Assembly: GCF_900108855.1 (NCBI RefSeq)
Contig: NZ_FNXY01000005.1
Location: 515,061 to 579,060, forward strand
Source of the DNA: Dyadobacter koreensis
GTDB taxonomy: Bacteria > Bacteroidota > Bacteroidia > Cytophagales > Spirosomataceae
Reading direction: 5' to 3'
Length of the DNA stretch: 64,000 bases
In this document: piece by piece, positions 1-8,907 of the stretch
Position numbering within the stretch: position 1 is the stretch's first letter
How the letters are laid out: every line of letters begins with the position of its first letter
The notes under the pieces: model-generated
Databases searched by the model: none
What the model was told of the DNA's origin: nothing
The model's input: only the letters and a program-made list of their open reading frames with translations
Position numbers and translations under genes: made by a program

Positions 1-127
1 TTTCATTGTTGAGTAGTTAAATGTTTGTTTTTCAAGGGACAATAATAGCGTGGGAATGGTTGTGCCCATATTAAAATTTTATGATCCCATACAGATTTGT
101 TAGTTTAGTTAACCAATATTTTATAGA

Positions 128-392
128 ATGTCAGCTGTCACACAAATTACTTATACTGAAGGAGAATATTTTCAAATGAAGGTGAAAGCCGATTACAAAA
201 GTGAATATTTCCGGGGCGAAATTTTCATAAAAGCATGAGGTACGCCTAATCATAATCTCTGACTCCGTGCAGAAGATGCTGGTAACTTTATCGCTCAGCG
301 GCCATTCAAATCATCGAGATAACTTGGAATTATCCGATTTATGTGAAGGAACTGATAATGTAAAAGAAGGATGGACTGTTCCCGAAGAGTAA
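128..392 (+). pseudogene. Uma2-family (DUF820) gene remnant
   Basis: The frame starting at 128 gives MSAVTQITYTEGEYFQ and continues to residue 36 before a TGA at 236-238. The same frame then resumes as GTPNHNL, which corresponds to the conserved Uma2 stretch 'AGGTPNHNL', so the TGA probably replaces a GGA glycine codon. A second TGA follows. A shifted frame (276-392) ends with DNLELSDLCEGTDNV, resembling the C-terminal tail of Bacteroidota Uma2 proteins. About 100 central residues, including the PD-(D/E)XK-like nuclease core, are missing. Family assignment rests on motif recall. It is non-functional as it stands. No other gene is visible in 1-511. Confidence 0.65.
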
Positions 393-406
393 TTTTTCTA
401 TCTTTG
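376..406 (+). promoter_or_regulatory. Possible promoter for exbB
   Basis: TATCTTTG at 399-406 fits the Bacteroidota -7 element TAnnTTTG. CTG at 376-378, 20 bases upstream, is one base off the -33 TTG. Transcription would begin near 413, leaving an untranslated leader of about 100 bases before exbB. Confidence 0.35.
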
Positions 407-511
407 CCCTTTAAACAATAAGGTGCAATTTGCTCCGTTTATTGTCAAGGTTGTTTTTTACCGGCCTGACCTCAGTTACAAAAGCTTAAACATTCACTTT
501 TTACCATTAAT

Positions 512-1192
512 ATGATGCTTCTACAAGCACTTACTGACTCTACTTTGGCCGCACCCGCCGCTGCTCAAGGGCTCTCTGTTATTGACCTTCTTGCAAAAGG
601 AGGCTGGGTAATGTTCCCGCTTGGGTTATTATTTTTGGCAACTTTATTCCTGATTATCGAACGTTGGCTGGGAATTGGGTCAAACGGAAAAATTGAAAGC
701 CAGTTTGTGGATAATGTTAAAGATTTTATTCAGCAAGGTAATTTGAAGTCGGCAGAATCTCTTTGCCGCAATCAGCATAACGCAGCAGGGCGTATTTTTG
801 AACGCGCAATCGGTCGTATCGGATATCCGATAAAAGATATCGAGACGAGCATTGAAAACGCGAGCCAGATAGAAATTCAGCGCATGGAAGGAAATTTACC
901 ATACCTGGGAGTAATTGCCGGTATTGCGCCCATGCTTGGGTTCGTTGGTACAATTTCAGGTATCATCAAGATTTTTTACGATATCTCGATGTCTAATGAT
1001 TTCAATATCAGTACAATTGCAGGTGGTATGTATGAAAAAATGATCACGTCAGGTTCTGGTCTGATCATCGGTTTGATCGCTTATGCAGGATATCACATCC
1101 TGAATATGAAAATTGACCGTTTTGCTTTGAGACTTCAGATGGCAGCTTCAGACTTTCTGGACGTTCTTCAGAAACCAGTTTCTTCGAAGTAA
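512..1192 (+). CDS. exbB: ExbB/MotA/TolQ-family proton channel protein
   Basis: Inner-membrane channel subunit that, with ExbD, uses the proton gradient to drive TonB-dependent outer-membrane uptake or TolR-type work. The 226 residues carry a first membrane helix near 30-50 (GGWVMFPLGLLFLATLFLII), a cytoplasmic loop, and two further helices in the family's glycine-rich core (LGVIAGIAPMLGFVGTISGI near 131-150, then ITSGSGLIIGLIAYAGYHIL near 176-195). Two consecutive ATG codons occur at 512; either could start. exbD follows after 66 bases on the same strand. No separate tonB gene is adjacent, but TonB-C domains occur in the M56 proteins at 2.9-8.3 kb. Confidence 0.93.
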   Translation: MMLLQALTDSTLAAPAAAQGLSVIDLLAKGGWVMFPLGLLFLATLFLIIERWLGIGSNGKIESQFVDNVKDFIQQGNLKSAESLCRNQHNAAGRIFERAIGRIGYPIKDIETSIENASQIEIQRMEGNLPYLGVIAGIAPMLGFVGTISGIIKIFYDISMSNDFNISTIAGGMYEKMITSGSGLIIGLIAYAGYHILNMKIDRFALRLQMAASDFLDVLQKPVSSK

Positions 1193-1258
1193 TAAGTCAG
1201 GTGAAACAAAAATTGTCTCGCCAAGTATCTCATAGTCTTACTTTTTAAATTTCTTTCA

Positions 1259-1651
1259 ATGAAAATACGTCGAAAGAGTCGGTTTGCCCCAGAGGTTTTT
1301 ACGAGCTCGCTCAACGATATTATGTTTTTTCTTTTGCTGTTCTTTTTGATCATCTCCACGATGTCAAATCCGAACGTAATTAAACTGATGCTGCCAAAAG
1401 CATCAGCGACCCAGCAGATGTATAAAAAACAAATTACTTTGTCGATCGACGACAAGAAAGTTTATTATATCGATAAAGAACCTTATGCGTTTGAGCAATT
1501 GGAAATGAAACTCCAGGAGCTTTTTTCAGGTGTTGAAGACCGGACGATTGTACTCCGTGTCGATAAAAATCTGGCTGTTCAGGATCTTGTGGATGTACTT
1601 GAACTCGGAGCAAAACAGGACATAAAAATGGTGATGGCAACGGCCAAATAA
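1259..1651 (+). CDS. exbD: ExbD/TolR-family proton channel protein
   Basis: Partner of ExbB. The 130-residue protein has a short basic cytoplasmic tail, one membrane helix near residues 21-36 preceded by the conserved aspartate D20 (SLNDIMFFLLLFF), which carries protons in this family, and a periplasmic domain of about 90 residues ending in the usual IVLRVDKNLAVQDLVDVLEL-type fold. Only one exbD is present, whereas many Bacteroidota loci have two. A bidirectional hairpin terminator follows directly. Confidence 0.93.
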   Translation: MKIRRKSRFAPEVFTSSLNDIMFFLLLFFLIISTMSNPNVIKLMLPKASATQQMYKKQITLSIDDKKVYYIDKEPYAFEQLEMKLQELFSGVEDRTIVLRVDKNLAVQDLVDVLELGAKQDIKMVMATAK

Positions 1652-1669
1652 TCACTTATACAAAAAAAT

Positions 1670-1710
1670 AAAGCACTGATGTCGGGCAGATATCAGTGCT
1701 TTATTTTTTT
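1670..1710. terminator. Bidirectional terminator between exbD and oxidoreductase
   Basis: AAAGCACTGAT (1670-1680) pairs with ATCAGTGCTTT (1692-1702). It is flanked by A-rich sequence on the left and TTTTTTT on the right, so it can end both exbD (+) and the converging oxidoreductase gene (-). Confidence 0.85.
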
Positions 1711-1727
1711 AACGGCGCGCTAAAATA

Positions 1728-2750
1728 TTACTGCTGAGCACTCAGGTAAATTTTCTCAATAATTTCCTGCAAAATCGCCCCTTCTTCCGCAGTTGCTATA
1801 TTGCTTTCTTTCCCAAGAACCGCGTGGATAAAAGCTTCTGTATTTTTGAGTTGCGTATCGAGATCGGCCAGGTGCGGAAATGTAATGTCGGCCAGTTCAC
1901 CCGCGATTTCTGTCTGGATAGAAAATGGTTTTAAGTTTGCGCCTGCCTTACTTCCAAAAACTTCCAGATTAATAATCTCTTCTTCTTTTTGATTTAAAGC
2001 AAATGAGCAGGACAGCGCAATGCTTTTGTTTCCGGGAAAAGTCAGATGGGCAAAACAGGCATCTTCAACATCGAATTTTTCGGGATCCCATTGTCCTTTT
2101 AAACCTTTGCCTCCCGTTCGGCCAATGAAATCGTGAATGTTAGCGACGATTTTTTCCGGTGCCTGATAACCTATAATTCCCATTGCCAGGTCGAGAATAT
2201 GTACACCAAGATCAATCAATGCACCGCCACCCTGAATGGTTTTATTTGTAAAATTCCCCCAACCCGGAATGCCTCGCCGACGGAGATAATTCGCTTTGAT
2301 ATGATAAACTTCACCAAGATTTCCCTGCTGGAAATATTTTTTCAGTAGCAAATATTCAGAAGTTTGCCGGCGCTGAAAATTATAGGCTAAGACTTTACTC
2401 TTTTCTTTTGCCAGCGCATCCATCTCATGAGCCTCAGCGGCAGTCATTGCTGGTGGTTTCTCGCAAAATACGTGGCATCCATTTTTGAGTGCCTGCATGG
2501 TATATTCGTAATGCAGATTATTCGGCGTGCAATTAATGACTAAATCCAGATCACAGATTTTGTATAAATCCTCTGTGTTGTCAAACGCTTGCGGTATATC
2601 ATACTTTTCAGCCAACGCTTTAGCCTTGATAATATCACGGCCGCAAATGGCTATGATTTGAACATGATCTGCTAATTTTTTTAATGCCGGGATATGATTT
2701 TGATCGGCGATATGACCACCGCCAATAATAGCGGCTTTTAGGAGTGCCAT
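1728..2750 (-). CDS. Gfo/Idh/MocA-family oxidoreductase
   Basis: NAD(P)-dependent sugar or inositol-type dehydrogenase of 340 residues; the substrate cannot be told from sequence. The N-terminal Rossmann segment AAIIGGGHIADQNHIPAL shows the dinucleotide-binding glycines. CEKPPAMTAAEAHEM contains the family's EKP motif, with the conserved lysine near residue 98. GGGALIDLGVHILDL matches the C-terminal 'GGG-D-G-H' region. The start at 2750 (MALLKAAIIGG) is chosen because the 32 upstream in-frame residues are phenylalanine-rich and precede the Rossmann fold unnaturally. Standalone gene between two terminators. Confidence 0.88.
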   Translation of the reverse strand: MALLKAAIIGGGHIADQNHIPALKKLADHVQIIAICGRDIIKAKALAEKYDIPQAFDNTEDLYKICDLDLVINCTPNNLHYEYTMQALKNGCHVFCEKPPAMTAAEAHEMDALAKEKSKVLAYNFQRRQTSEYLLLKKYFQQGNLGEVYHIKANYLRRRGIPGWGNFTNKTIQGGGALIDLGVHILDLAMGIIGYQAPEKIVANIHDFIGRTGGKGLKGQWDPEKFDVEDACFAHLTFPGNKSIALSCSFALNQKEEEIINLEVFGSKAGANLKPFSIQTEIAGELADITFPHLADLDTQLKNTEAFIHAVLGKESNIATAEEGAILQEIIEKIYLSAQQ

Positions 2751-2810
2751 AGAATAGGAATTTAAGAATGTTGACAAAAATATTGAAATGAAATGATTTG
2801 CAGAGAAAGT

Positions 2811-2849
2811 AAAATAAAAATGCCCTGGAAGAATTTTCCAAGGCATTTA
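2811..2849 (-). terminator. Terminator after the blaI-M56 operon
   Basis: On the minus strand ATGCCTTGGAA pairs with TTCCAGGGCAT (one G-U wobble) around a short loop, followed by a U-rich tail (TTTTATTTT). It lies just after the stop of the last M56 gene. Confidence 0.75.
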
Positions 2850-2883
2850 AATGACATTAGAATTAGTAAGGAAAAGATGATTC

Positions 2884-4749
2884 TTATTCTTTCATGTTTG
2901 AATTTCCTTCTATGAAGTGATAAATCACTGTTTTTTTCTTGCCTGAACTGGACCGGTACATCCCCACTCTGGAATCTTGTATTTTTAAGATAGGTTTATC
3001 GTCGTCAGGAAAGTCTGTTTTATTTGAAAAGAATTTGTCGACGTCCCTCATACTTGCCAGAGCAGCTTTTTTGTCTAGTTTAATACTTTCATCCAGACCG
3101 GATTTCATAAAACCTTGTCGCGTATCTTCCTTGCTTTCTTTTTCTACTTTAAAGTGTATTGATAAAGTATATTCCATCGATACAGGTTTGCCATTTTGTC
3201 TGGCGGGTTCCCATTTAGGCATATTCAGTACGACGCGAATAGCTTCTTCATCAATGCCGTAACCTATTTCTTTAACTAACCTGGGCTGACGAACATCTCC
3301 GTTCTTATTTACTACAAACGAAATCAGAGCAATTCCGTCCATCGTTACGCCCATTGCCTCCTCAGGATATTTCAGGTTTTTTTGGATGTATGCAAGCATT
3401 GCTTCGTGTCCTCCCGGAAATTCTGGCTGACGTTCTGTTATTGAAGCAAGAGCTTTCGAAGTTTCTCTCCGTTGTTTTTCTTGTTCGTTAAGTTTTTCAA
3501 TATTTTGGTAAGCAATAAAAGTTGGTCCGCTTAACTCGTTGATGCCTTTTTTGAGTTTTATGACATAGTTTTTTACCGATTTTTCTATGACAAACGACTG
3601 TTCAGTATAACCGACATATCTTACGGTCATAGAGCTTCCGGCAGGCACTTCCGAAAGTTTGAAATGACCAAGTTGATCTGTCGTGGTGGCCAGTTTGGAA
3701 TCATGAATAAATACATTAGCTCCTGCAAGTCCTGATCCTGATTCACGGATCACATCGCCCTCAATCGTTATTTTTTCTTCATTTTGTTTTGGCAAAACGG
3801 TTTCCGTCTGGAAAATTGAATTTGCAGCTGCCTTTGTATCACTGATTGTTTTTGATACCCGATCGATCTTTTTATCAACCCGCTCCAAAACTTCTTGCCG
3901 GGCGGCTGTGAGAGTAACTGCCAAAAGCATAACCGGAGCGATCATCAGATACTGCCCCAGCGACCACCGCGAGTTTCGATTTTTATAGATCATCTGGATT
4001 CTGGTTTTAAGGATAGATGAATTAAAAAAGTGGTTTGTCAAGGAAGCGGCAGGAACTGATAAAGAATAAGAAACCAGGAACCTGGCGTAATGATCGCGAT
4101 CTGGCGCGTCTTCGTCTGCAAGAAATTCGTGAATTTCCTGTAAAGAATTTTTATAAAACCATAAAACGGGATTGAACCAGAAAAGTATTTTTAAAAATTC
4201 GATAAGCAAAATATCCAGCGAATGCCATTGCTTGATGTGAACCAGTTCGTGTCTGATAATCTCATCCGGATGATTTTCATAATCGAACTTATTAATGACA
4301 AGCCACTTTAAAAAGGAAAATGATCCGATGTTTTGTGATGGAAATAATATTAATGTATAATCTCCCAAAAAGAATTTCTCTCCCTGATTTATTATTCTGA
4401 ATAAATCCCGGAAATTTTTTCCAATTCGGCTTACCATAAATGAAGAACCCAATGCAGGAATAATCCATAAGAACATGGTCCAGTCAAATACTGGCTCAGC
4501 CAATTTTGGTTCTAAATTAATGGCAGAAAAATTTGTCACCGTGTTTACCGAATATAAGATCGCAACCGGAGCAGAGTGGTCAGTTTCGGGAAATTGTATA
4601 AGAGGTAACAGAAATGAAACAAGCAGTGTGCCAATAAGATAAGTCCTGTTCCAACGGAAGAAGGTGTTTTTGCGAAACAGCAGCCAGTAACAGGCATAAA
4701 ACAAGATCCAGCAAATATTTACCTTCGCTAAATAGATCAACGTTTCCAT
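2884..4749 (-). CDS. M56 (BlaR1-like) metallopeptidase with carboxypeptidase-like and TonB-C domains (third in tandem)
   Basis: Membrane zinc protease related to BlaR1, which on sensing a signal cleaves BlaI-type repressors. N-terminal membrane helices surround a cytosolic zincin domain with HELVH (near residue 167) and the glutamate ligand in QEIHEFLADE. Unlike BlaR1 it has no penicillin-binding sensor. After the last helix come a carboxypeptidase-regulatory-like beta domain (ITIEGDVIRESGSGLAGANV onward, near residue 325) and a TonB C-terminal domain (PEFPGGHEAMLAYIQKNLKY onward). It lacks the plug-like tail of its two sisters. Start METLIYLAKV matches the sister starts; five bases separate it from the preceding gene. 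Sensory input is unknown. Confidence 0.88.
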   Translation of the reverse strand: METLIYLAKVNICWILFYACYWLLFRKNTFFRWNRTYLIGTLLVSFLLPLIQFPETDHSAPVAILYSVNTVTNFSAINLEPKLAEPVFDWTMFLWIIPALGSSFMVSRIGKNFRDLFRIINQGEKFFLGDYTLILFPSQNIGSFSFLKWLVINKFDYENHPDEIIRHELVHIKQWHSLDILLIEFLKILFWFNPVLWFYKNSLQEIHEFLADEDAPDRDHYARFLVSYSLSVPAASLTNHFFNSSILKTRIQMIYKNRNSRWSLGQYLMIAPVMLLAVTLTAARQEVLERVDKKIDRVSKTISDTKAAANSIFQTETVLPKQNEEKITIEGDVIRESGSGLAGANVFIHDSKLATTTDQLGHFKLSEVPAGSSMTVRYVGYTEQSFVIEKSVKNYVIKLKKGINELSGPTFIAYQNIEKLNEQEKQRRETSKALASITERQPEFPGGHEAMLAYIQKNLKYPEEAMGVTMDGIALISFVVNKNGDVRQPRLVKEIGYGIDEEAIRVVLNMPKWEPARQNGKPVSMEYTLSIHFKVEKESKEDTRQGFMKSGLDESIKLDKKAALASMRDVDKFFSNKTDFPDDDKPILKIQDSRVGMYRSSSGKKKTVIYHFIEGNSNMKE

Positions 4750-4754
4750 AACAA

Positions 4755-6728
4755 TTATTTTTTGGACTTGATGAGAATCACACCATTTTCACCTTTGGAA
4801 CCATAAATTGAAGTCGCAGAAGAGCCCTTCAAGACACTAATAGATTCGATTTTATCAGGAGTCATTGTCTTGTTATATTCTTCCAGGTCTATTATTTTCC
4901 CGTCAAGTACATATAGCGGTCTTTTGGTCGGATCAAGAGAAGGGCTTTTATCTATGGTAATTTTAACACCCGGAGAGGGTGGTGAATCGTTATATTGCGT
5001 AGTTCCCGTTTCGGGCAACTTGTAAGAGCCTGGATATTGTCCGGCAATACTACGAGTATTATAATTGATTGCCATGTTTTGGGCACTTGAACTTTCGCTT
5101 CCCGCTACTTTACCTATATTTTGCGCTGATTCAAAATCACTGAAATTATACGAACTCTTTTGCTGACTTGCGGGAGTCGAATAATTGTAAAATTTGGAAG
5201 GTTGCTTTCCAGTCAGCTGAAAAGTTATGGGTAAATTATACTGAACGGCGACAGCTTCACCACCTTGAATTCCAGGTTCCCAGCGAGGCATTTTTGTTAC
5301 AATCCGCACAGCTTCTTCATCCAGTCCTGCACCAATTCCTTTCAAAATTTTTGGATTACTGACATCTCCGTTTTCACTCACAGTGAAAGAGACAATCACT
5401 CTTCCTTCGATCCTCTGCCTGGCAGCCTTTTCCGGATATACAATTGCGGAGGACAGATATTGCATGAGTGCATCCATACCTCCTGGAAATTGAGGCTGCT
5501 GTTCAACGACGGTAAACTTTTCAGCCTGATTTGATTTCGGCGACGGCTTGGTTTGATCACCTGTGTTTTCTGATTTTACCGTTACTTCCGAATGTACATT
5601 AGCTCTTTTACGTAAAATAATTTCATTCAACGCATCGCTTCCATTCATATCAATTGTGAAAGATTCATAATTGATATGAGAAACTACCAGCGTACTACCG
5701 ACTGAAATATTTTCAAGTTTGAATCTCCCATTCCGATCAGTGGATGTGCCTTCGTTAGTACCCTTTACGATGACAGTCGCAGCCTTGATCGCTTTTCCAT
5801 CTTCATCTTTTACCGTACCTTCGACCGTGATATTCTTGGAAGAAATGAGCTGGTAATCTTTTCGCTCCACCGCATTCAACAATCTTTCTCTCGCCGCGGT
5901 CAACATCAGAATAATACCGATAAGTGGAAAAATCAGAAAGTATTTTCCGAGCACCCATTGCGAGTTCCGGTTTTTATAGATCATAATGATTCGACTTTTA
6001 AGCATGGAGGTGTTGAAAAAATGATTTGTCAGGGAAGCAATCGGTGCCGACAATGCATACGAAACCAAGAAACTTGCGTACTGATCACGATTTGGCGCTT
6101 CTTCGTCTGCCAGAAATTCATGGACTTCCTGCAAAGAATTTTTATAAAACCATAATACTGGATTAAACCAGAAGGCGACTTTTAAAAACTCAACTAAAAG
6201 AACGTCCAGCGTGTGCATTTGCCGGATATGTACGGATTCATGTCTGAGTATCGGGTCGAAATGTTTGTCGTAATCTTCGTGATTAATGACGAGCCATTTG
6301 AAGAAAGAAAACGATCCGATTTCATTATGTGGCAGTAAAACCAGCGTGTGTTCTTCCATCGGAATTGATTCGCCCTCCCGGATAAGCCGCAACAGATCGC
6401 GAAAACTTTCAAGCAGTTTAATAAACATCAGAGAGGCGCCGATAATCTGAATTGCCCAGACAAACTGTGACCAGTGCAGTGCAAATTTTTCAGTTTCTTG
6501 TGTTGATATATAGACTGGAATAGCTGCCACTGCATAAACCGCGGTTGGCATTACACGTGCGTTATCAGGGAAATGAATAAACGGTAATAAAAAGGATACG
6601 AGCAAGGCGCCGATAAGGTAGAATCGGTTCCAGACAAAAAAAGTATGTTTACGGAACAGAAACCAGTAACAGGCGTAAAACAAGATCCAGTAAATATTTA
6701 CTTTTCCCAGATAAATCAGAGCCTCCAT
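4755..6728 (-). CDS. M56 metallopeptidase with carboxypeptidase-like, TonB-C and plug-like segments (second in tandem)
   Basis: Largest of the three paralogues (657 residues). It has the same membrane and zincin region, with HESVH near residue 163 and the ligand in QEVHEFLADE. A carboxypeptidase-regulatory-like domain starts at ITVEGTVKDEDGKAI (near 304), followed by a TonB-C domain (PQFPGGMDALMQYLSSAIVY). The protein ends with a stretch like the SusC/TonB-receptor plug (YVLDGKIIDLEEY, then ISVLKGSSATSIYGSKGENG). The plug-like tail may bind or mimic a receptor signal; this is inference. It is separated by 3 bases from the first M56 gene and 5 from the third, so it is co-transcribed. Confidence 0.88.
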   Translation of the reverse strand: MEALIYLGKVNIYWILFYACYWFLFRKHTFFVWNRFYLIGALLVSFLLPFIHFPDNARVMPTAVYAVAAIPVYISTQETEKFALHWSQFVWAIQIIGASLMFIKLLESFRDLLRLIREGESIPMEEHTLVLLPHNEIGSFSFFKWLVINHEDYDKHFDPILRHESVHIRQMHTLDVLLVEFLKVAFWFNPVLWFYKNSLQEVHEFLADEEAPNRDQYASFLVSYALSAPIASLTNHFFNTSMLKSRIIMIYKNRNSQWVLGKYFLIFPLIGIILMLTAARERLLNAVERKDYQLISSKNITVEGTVKDEDGKAIKAATVIVKGTNEGTSTDRNGRFKLENISVGSTLVVSHINYESFTIDMNGSDALNEIILRKRANVHSEVTVKSENTGDQTKPSPKSNQAEKFTVVEQQPQFPGGMDALMQYLSSAIVYPEKAARQRIEGRVIVSFTVSENGDVSNPKILKGIGAGLDEEAVRIVTKMPRWEPGIQGGEAVAVQYNLPITFQLTGKQPSKFYNYSTPASQQKSSYNFSDFESAQNIGKVAGSESSSAQNMAINYNTRSIAGQYPGSYKLPETGTTQYNDSPPSPGVKITIDKSPSLDPTKRPLYVLDGKIIDLEEYNKTMTPDKIESISVLKGSSATSIYGSKGENGVILIKSKK

Positions 6729-6731
6729 TTT

Positions 6732-8285
6732 CTACATCTTTTTAGTAATAATAGAAATCACCCCATGACGGCCATCTTCGCCATAAGCATCCAATGCCTT
6801 TTGATCTTTTAAAATATTTACCGACTCGATTTGCGCCGGATCAATTTTCTTTAAAATATCAGCATCTCTTTCAATTTTGCCATCAACGATGTAAACAACC
6901 TTAGCTTCCGTGATACGTACTTTTTCGGTACTATTTTTTCCGGGTTCCTGTTCTACACTTCCAGATTTGGTCAGCGTTGTTTTAGAGCCGTCTTTATTGT
7001 CAAACTGCTTGTCGATCAGAGAGGTTCGTTTGTTTTCATTCGATTCTGATTCCTCCATTTGAAAATTTATCGGCAAGTTGTAGCGAACATTCACTGGTAC
7101 GCCATCTTGCTTCGCTGGTTCCCATGTCGGAAATAAGGAAAGTACTCTGACTGCTTCCTCGTCACAACCATATCCAATACCTTTTAGCACCTTGATCTCC
7201 CCGATTTCGCCTGTTTCTGTAACAACAAATGAAAGAAAAACACGTCCTGTGGCACCTGCGTCAACAGCTGCTTTCGGATACCTTATATTTTGACCAAGAA
7301 ATTTATACATCTCTTCGATACCGCCCGGAAACATCGGCTGCTGCTCAACTACGGTATAGATTTTCTTCCCTTCCAGATTGACATGCTTTTTACTTTCGGT
7401 CAGTTTTTCCATCGTCTCAGAAAGCTCATTATTTTCTTTTTGCTCACAGCCAGCTACAAATAGTGCAACCATACCGATGGTGGCGAATGCGAATACATAG
7501 GAGCCAAGCATCCATTTCGAAGTGCGATTTTTATAGATCATTTGAATTCGGGTTTTAATTTGAGATGGTTTGAAAAAATGATTTGTAAGCGACGCTACAG
7601 GTGCATTTAGTGCATAGGAAACCAAAAATGTAGCATAATTTTCTCTGTTAGGAGCCTCAGCGTCAGCTAAAAACTCGTGAATTTCCTGCAATGATTTTTT
7701 GTAAATAATCAGTATCGGATTGAACCAGAAAACGATTTTCATAAATTCGACCAACAAAATGTCCAGGCTGTGACGCTGCTGCATATGAACCATTTCATGA
7801 CGAAGAATTGCATCAAAATGATTTTCGTAATCGTTCCGGTTTACGACAATCCATTTAAGAAAAGAGAATGACCCGATGTGATTGGAATTGATCAGCACGA
7901 CGGTACAATCGTCGAGTTCAATTTTTTCACCCTGCTTCAAGAAACCGGAGAGCTGACGGATATTTTGGTGTAGCTTGAAAATCATGAATGAAGCTCCCGC
8001 CAGATATAGAAGTCCGAGGATATTCTTCCATTTGAATAGACCTGGCGGCTCCTCCCTATTTTCTGATATAGTAAATGAGGTAGCATTTACTTCATAAAGA
8101 ACAGAAATCTTAGGTGCCGCTTCGGGATAAATTAAAAACGGGAGGATTAGTGAGACGATCAGTGAACCGAGGAGGTAAAACCGGCTCCATGTAAAGAATG
8201 TGTGTTGACGAAGAAATAACCGGTAACAAGTATAGAAAAGTGTCCAATACAAACTGACTTTTCCAATATAAATCAGGAGTTCCAT
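6732..8285 (-). CDS. M56 metallopeptidase with TonB-C and plug-like segments (first in tandem)
   Basis: The 517-residue paralogue nearest blaI. It has a membrane region, zincin motif HEMVH at about 163-167 and the ligand in QEIHEFLADA. The last membrane helix ends in FVAGC. A TonB-C domain (PMFPGGIEEMYKFLGQNIRY onward, about 310-410) follows, then a short plug-like end (VYIVDGKIERDADILKKIDP, IESVNILKDQKALDAYGEDG). It lacks the carboxypeptidase-like insert of the other two. Between it and blaI lie 146 bases without an obvious second operator. It is the likeliest protease partner for BlaI by position. Confidence 0.88.
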   Translation of the reverse strand: MELLIYIGKVSLYWTLFYTCYRLFLRQHTFFTWSRFYLLGSLIVSLILPFLIYPEAAPKISVLYEVNATSFTISENREEPPGLFKWKNILGLLYLAGASFMIFKLHQNIRQLSGFLKQGEKIELDDCTVVLINSNHIGSFSFLKWIVVNRNDYENHFDAILRHEMVHMQQRHSLDILLVEFMKIVFWFNPILIIYKKSLQEIHEFLADAEAPNRENYATFLVSYALNAPVASLTNHFFKPSQIKTRIQMIYKNRTSKWMLGSYVFAFATIGMVALFVAGCEQKENNELSETMEKLTESKKHVNLEGKKIYTVVEQQPMFPGGIEEMYKFLGQNIRYPKAAVDAGATGRVFLSFVVTETGEIGEIKVLKGIGYGCDEEAVRVLSLFPTWEPAKQDGVPVNVRYNLPINFQMEESESNENKRTSLIDKQFDNKDGSKTTLTKSGSVEQEPGKNSTEKVRITEAKVVYIVDGKIERDADILKKIDPAQIESVNILKDQKALDAYGEDGRHGVISIITKKM

Positions 8286-8431
8286 GGCTAACGGATGTTT
8301 GAAGGTTAGGTTACATTTTTTCTGTTAGTTCATTTTAATGTTTCACCGTTTTATGATCATCACTTAATTTAATCAGACAGATTCAGGAGGATTTACGTTG
8401 TTCATGAGATTTCATGGCTAAGGAAGCGAAT

Positions 8432-8803
8432 TTACTCGCCTTTATGATCGTTGATCAGCTTCATGATCTCGTCCAGATCTTTTGTCTTTAAATCATTATC
8501 CTTCACGAAAAACGAGACAAGATTTGGAAGAGAATTGTCAAAATAATTAGTCATTAATTGCTTCATTTCATGACGCTTATATTCTTCTTCCGTAATTAGA
8601 GGATAATATTCATGCGTTTTTCCATAAGCTGTATAACCAACAACTTCCTTTCTTTCCAGGATCCGGATAATTGTTGATACTGTATTGTATGCAGGCTTTG
8701 GTTCAGGCATTTCTGTTAATATATCTTTTACGAATGCCTTTTTCAGTTGCCAGAGAATTCGCATGATTTCCTCTTCTGCCCGGGTTAATGTTCGAATTTC
8801 CAT
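8432..8803 (-). CDS. BlaI/MecI/CopY-family repressor
   Basis: Winged-helix repressor of 123 residues, the usual length. LTRAEEEIMRILWQL starts the DNA-binding domain, and PAYNTVSTIIRILERKEVVG is the recognition-helix and wing region typical of BlaI/MecI. The C-terminal helices form the dimerisation part where BlaR1-type proteases usually cut. It heads the operon with the three M56 genes. A promoter carrying two ACTA-N6-TAGT dyads lies 45-90 bases upstream, so it very probably represses its own operon. The signal is unlikely to be beta-lactam because the M56 proteins lack a penicillin-binding domain. Confidence 0.92.
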   Translation of the reverse strand: MEIRTLTRAEEEIMRILWQLKKAFVKDILTEMPEPKPAYNTVSTIIRILERKEVVGYTAYGKTHEYYPLITEEEYKRHEMKQLMTNYFDNSLPNLVSFFVKDNDLKTKDLDEIMKLINDHKGE

Positions 8804-8847
8804 ATAGCTGTAAGAGTTGTATTTATAGGAGTTTAAATGATGATGTT

Positions 8848-8891
8848 CAAAGGTAATACTAATAAAATAGTTTTACAACTATTTTATTAGT
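8848..8891 (-). promoter_or_regulatory. blaI operon promoter with two BlaI-type operators
   Basis: Minus-strand TACCTTTG (8848-8855) fits the -7 element, and TTG (8876-8878) the -33 element, with a 20-base spacer. Two dyads, ACTAATAAAATAGT (8858-8871) and ACTATTTTATTAGT (8878-8891), both read ACTA-N6-TAGT, the outer part of the staphylococcal BlaI/MecI site TACTACATATGTAGTA. Their centres are 20 bases apart, two helical turns. Together the two sites also form a larger 15-bp-arm inverted repeat with a 4-base centre. One dyad fills the spacer and the other touches the -33 element, so bound repressor would block RNA polymerase. Confidence 0.75.
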
Positions 8892-8907
8892 TATTAAGAA
8901 AAAAAAT

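Noticed and set aside
8286-8431. Second BlaI operator between blaI and the first M56 gene
   Set aside because: No ACTA-N6-TAGT dyad is present; ACTAACAGAAAAAATGTAAC on the minus strand lacks the second half-site.
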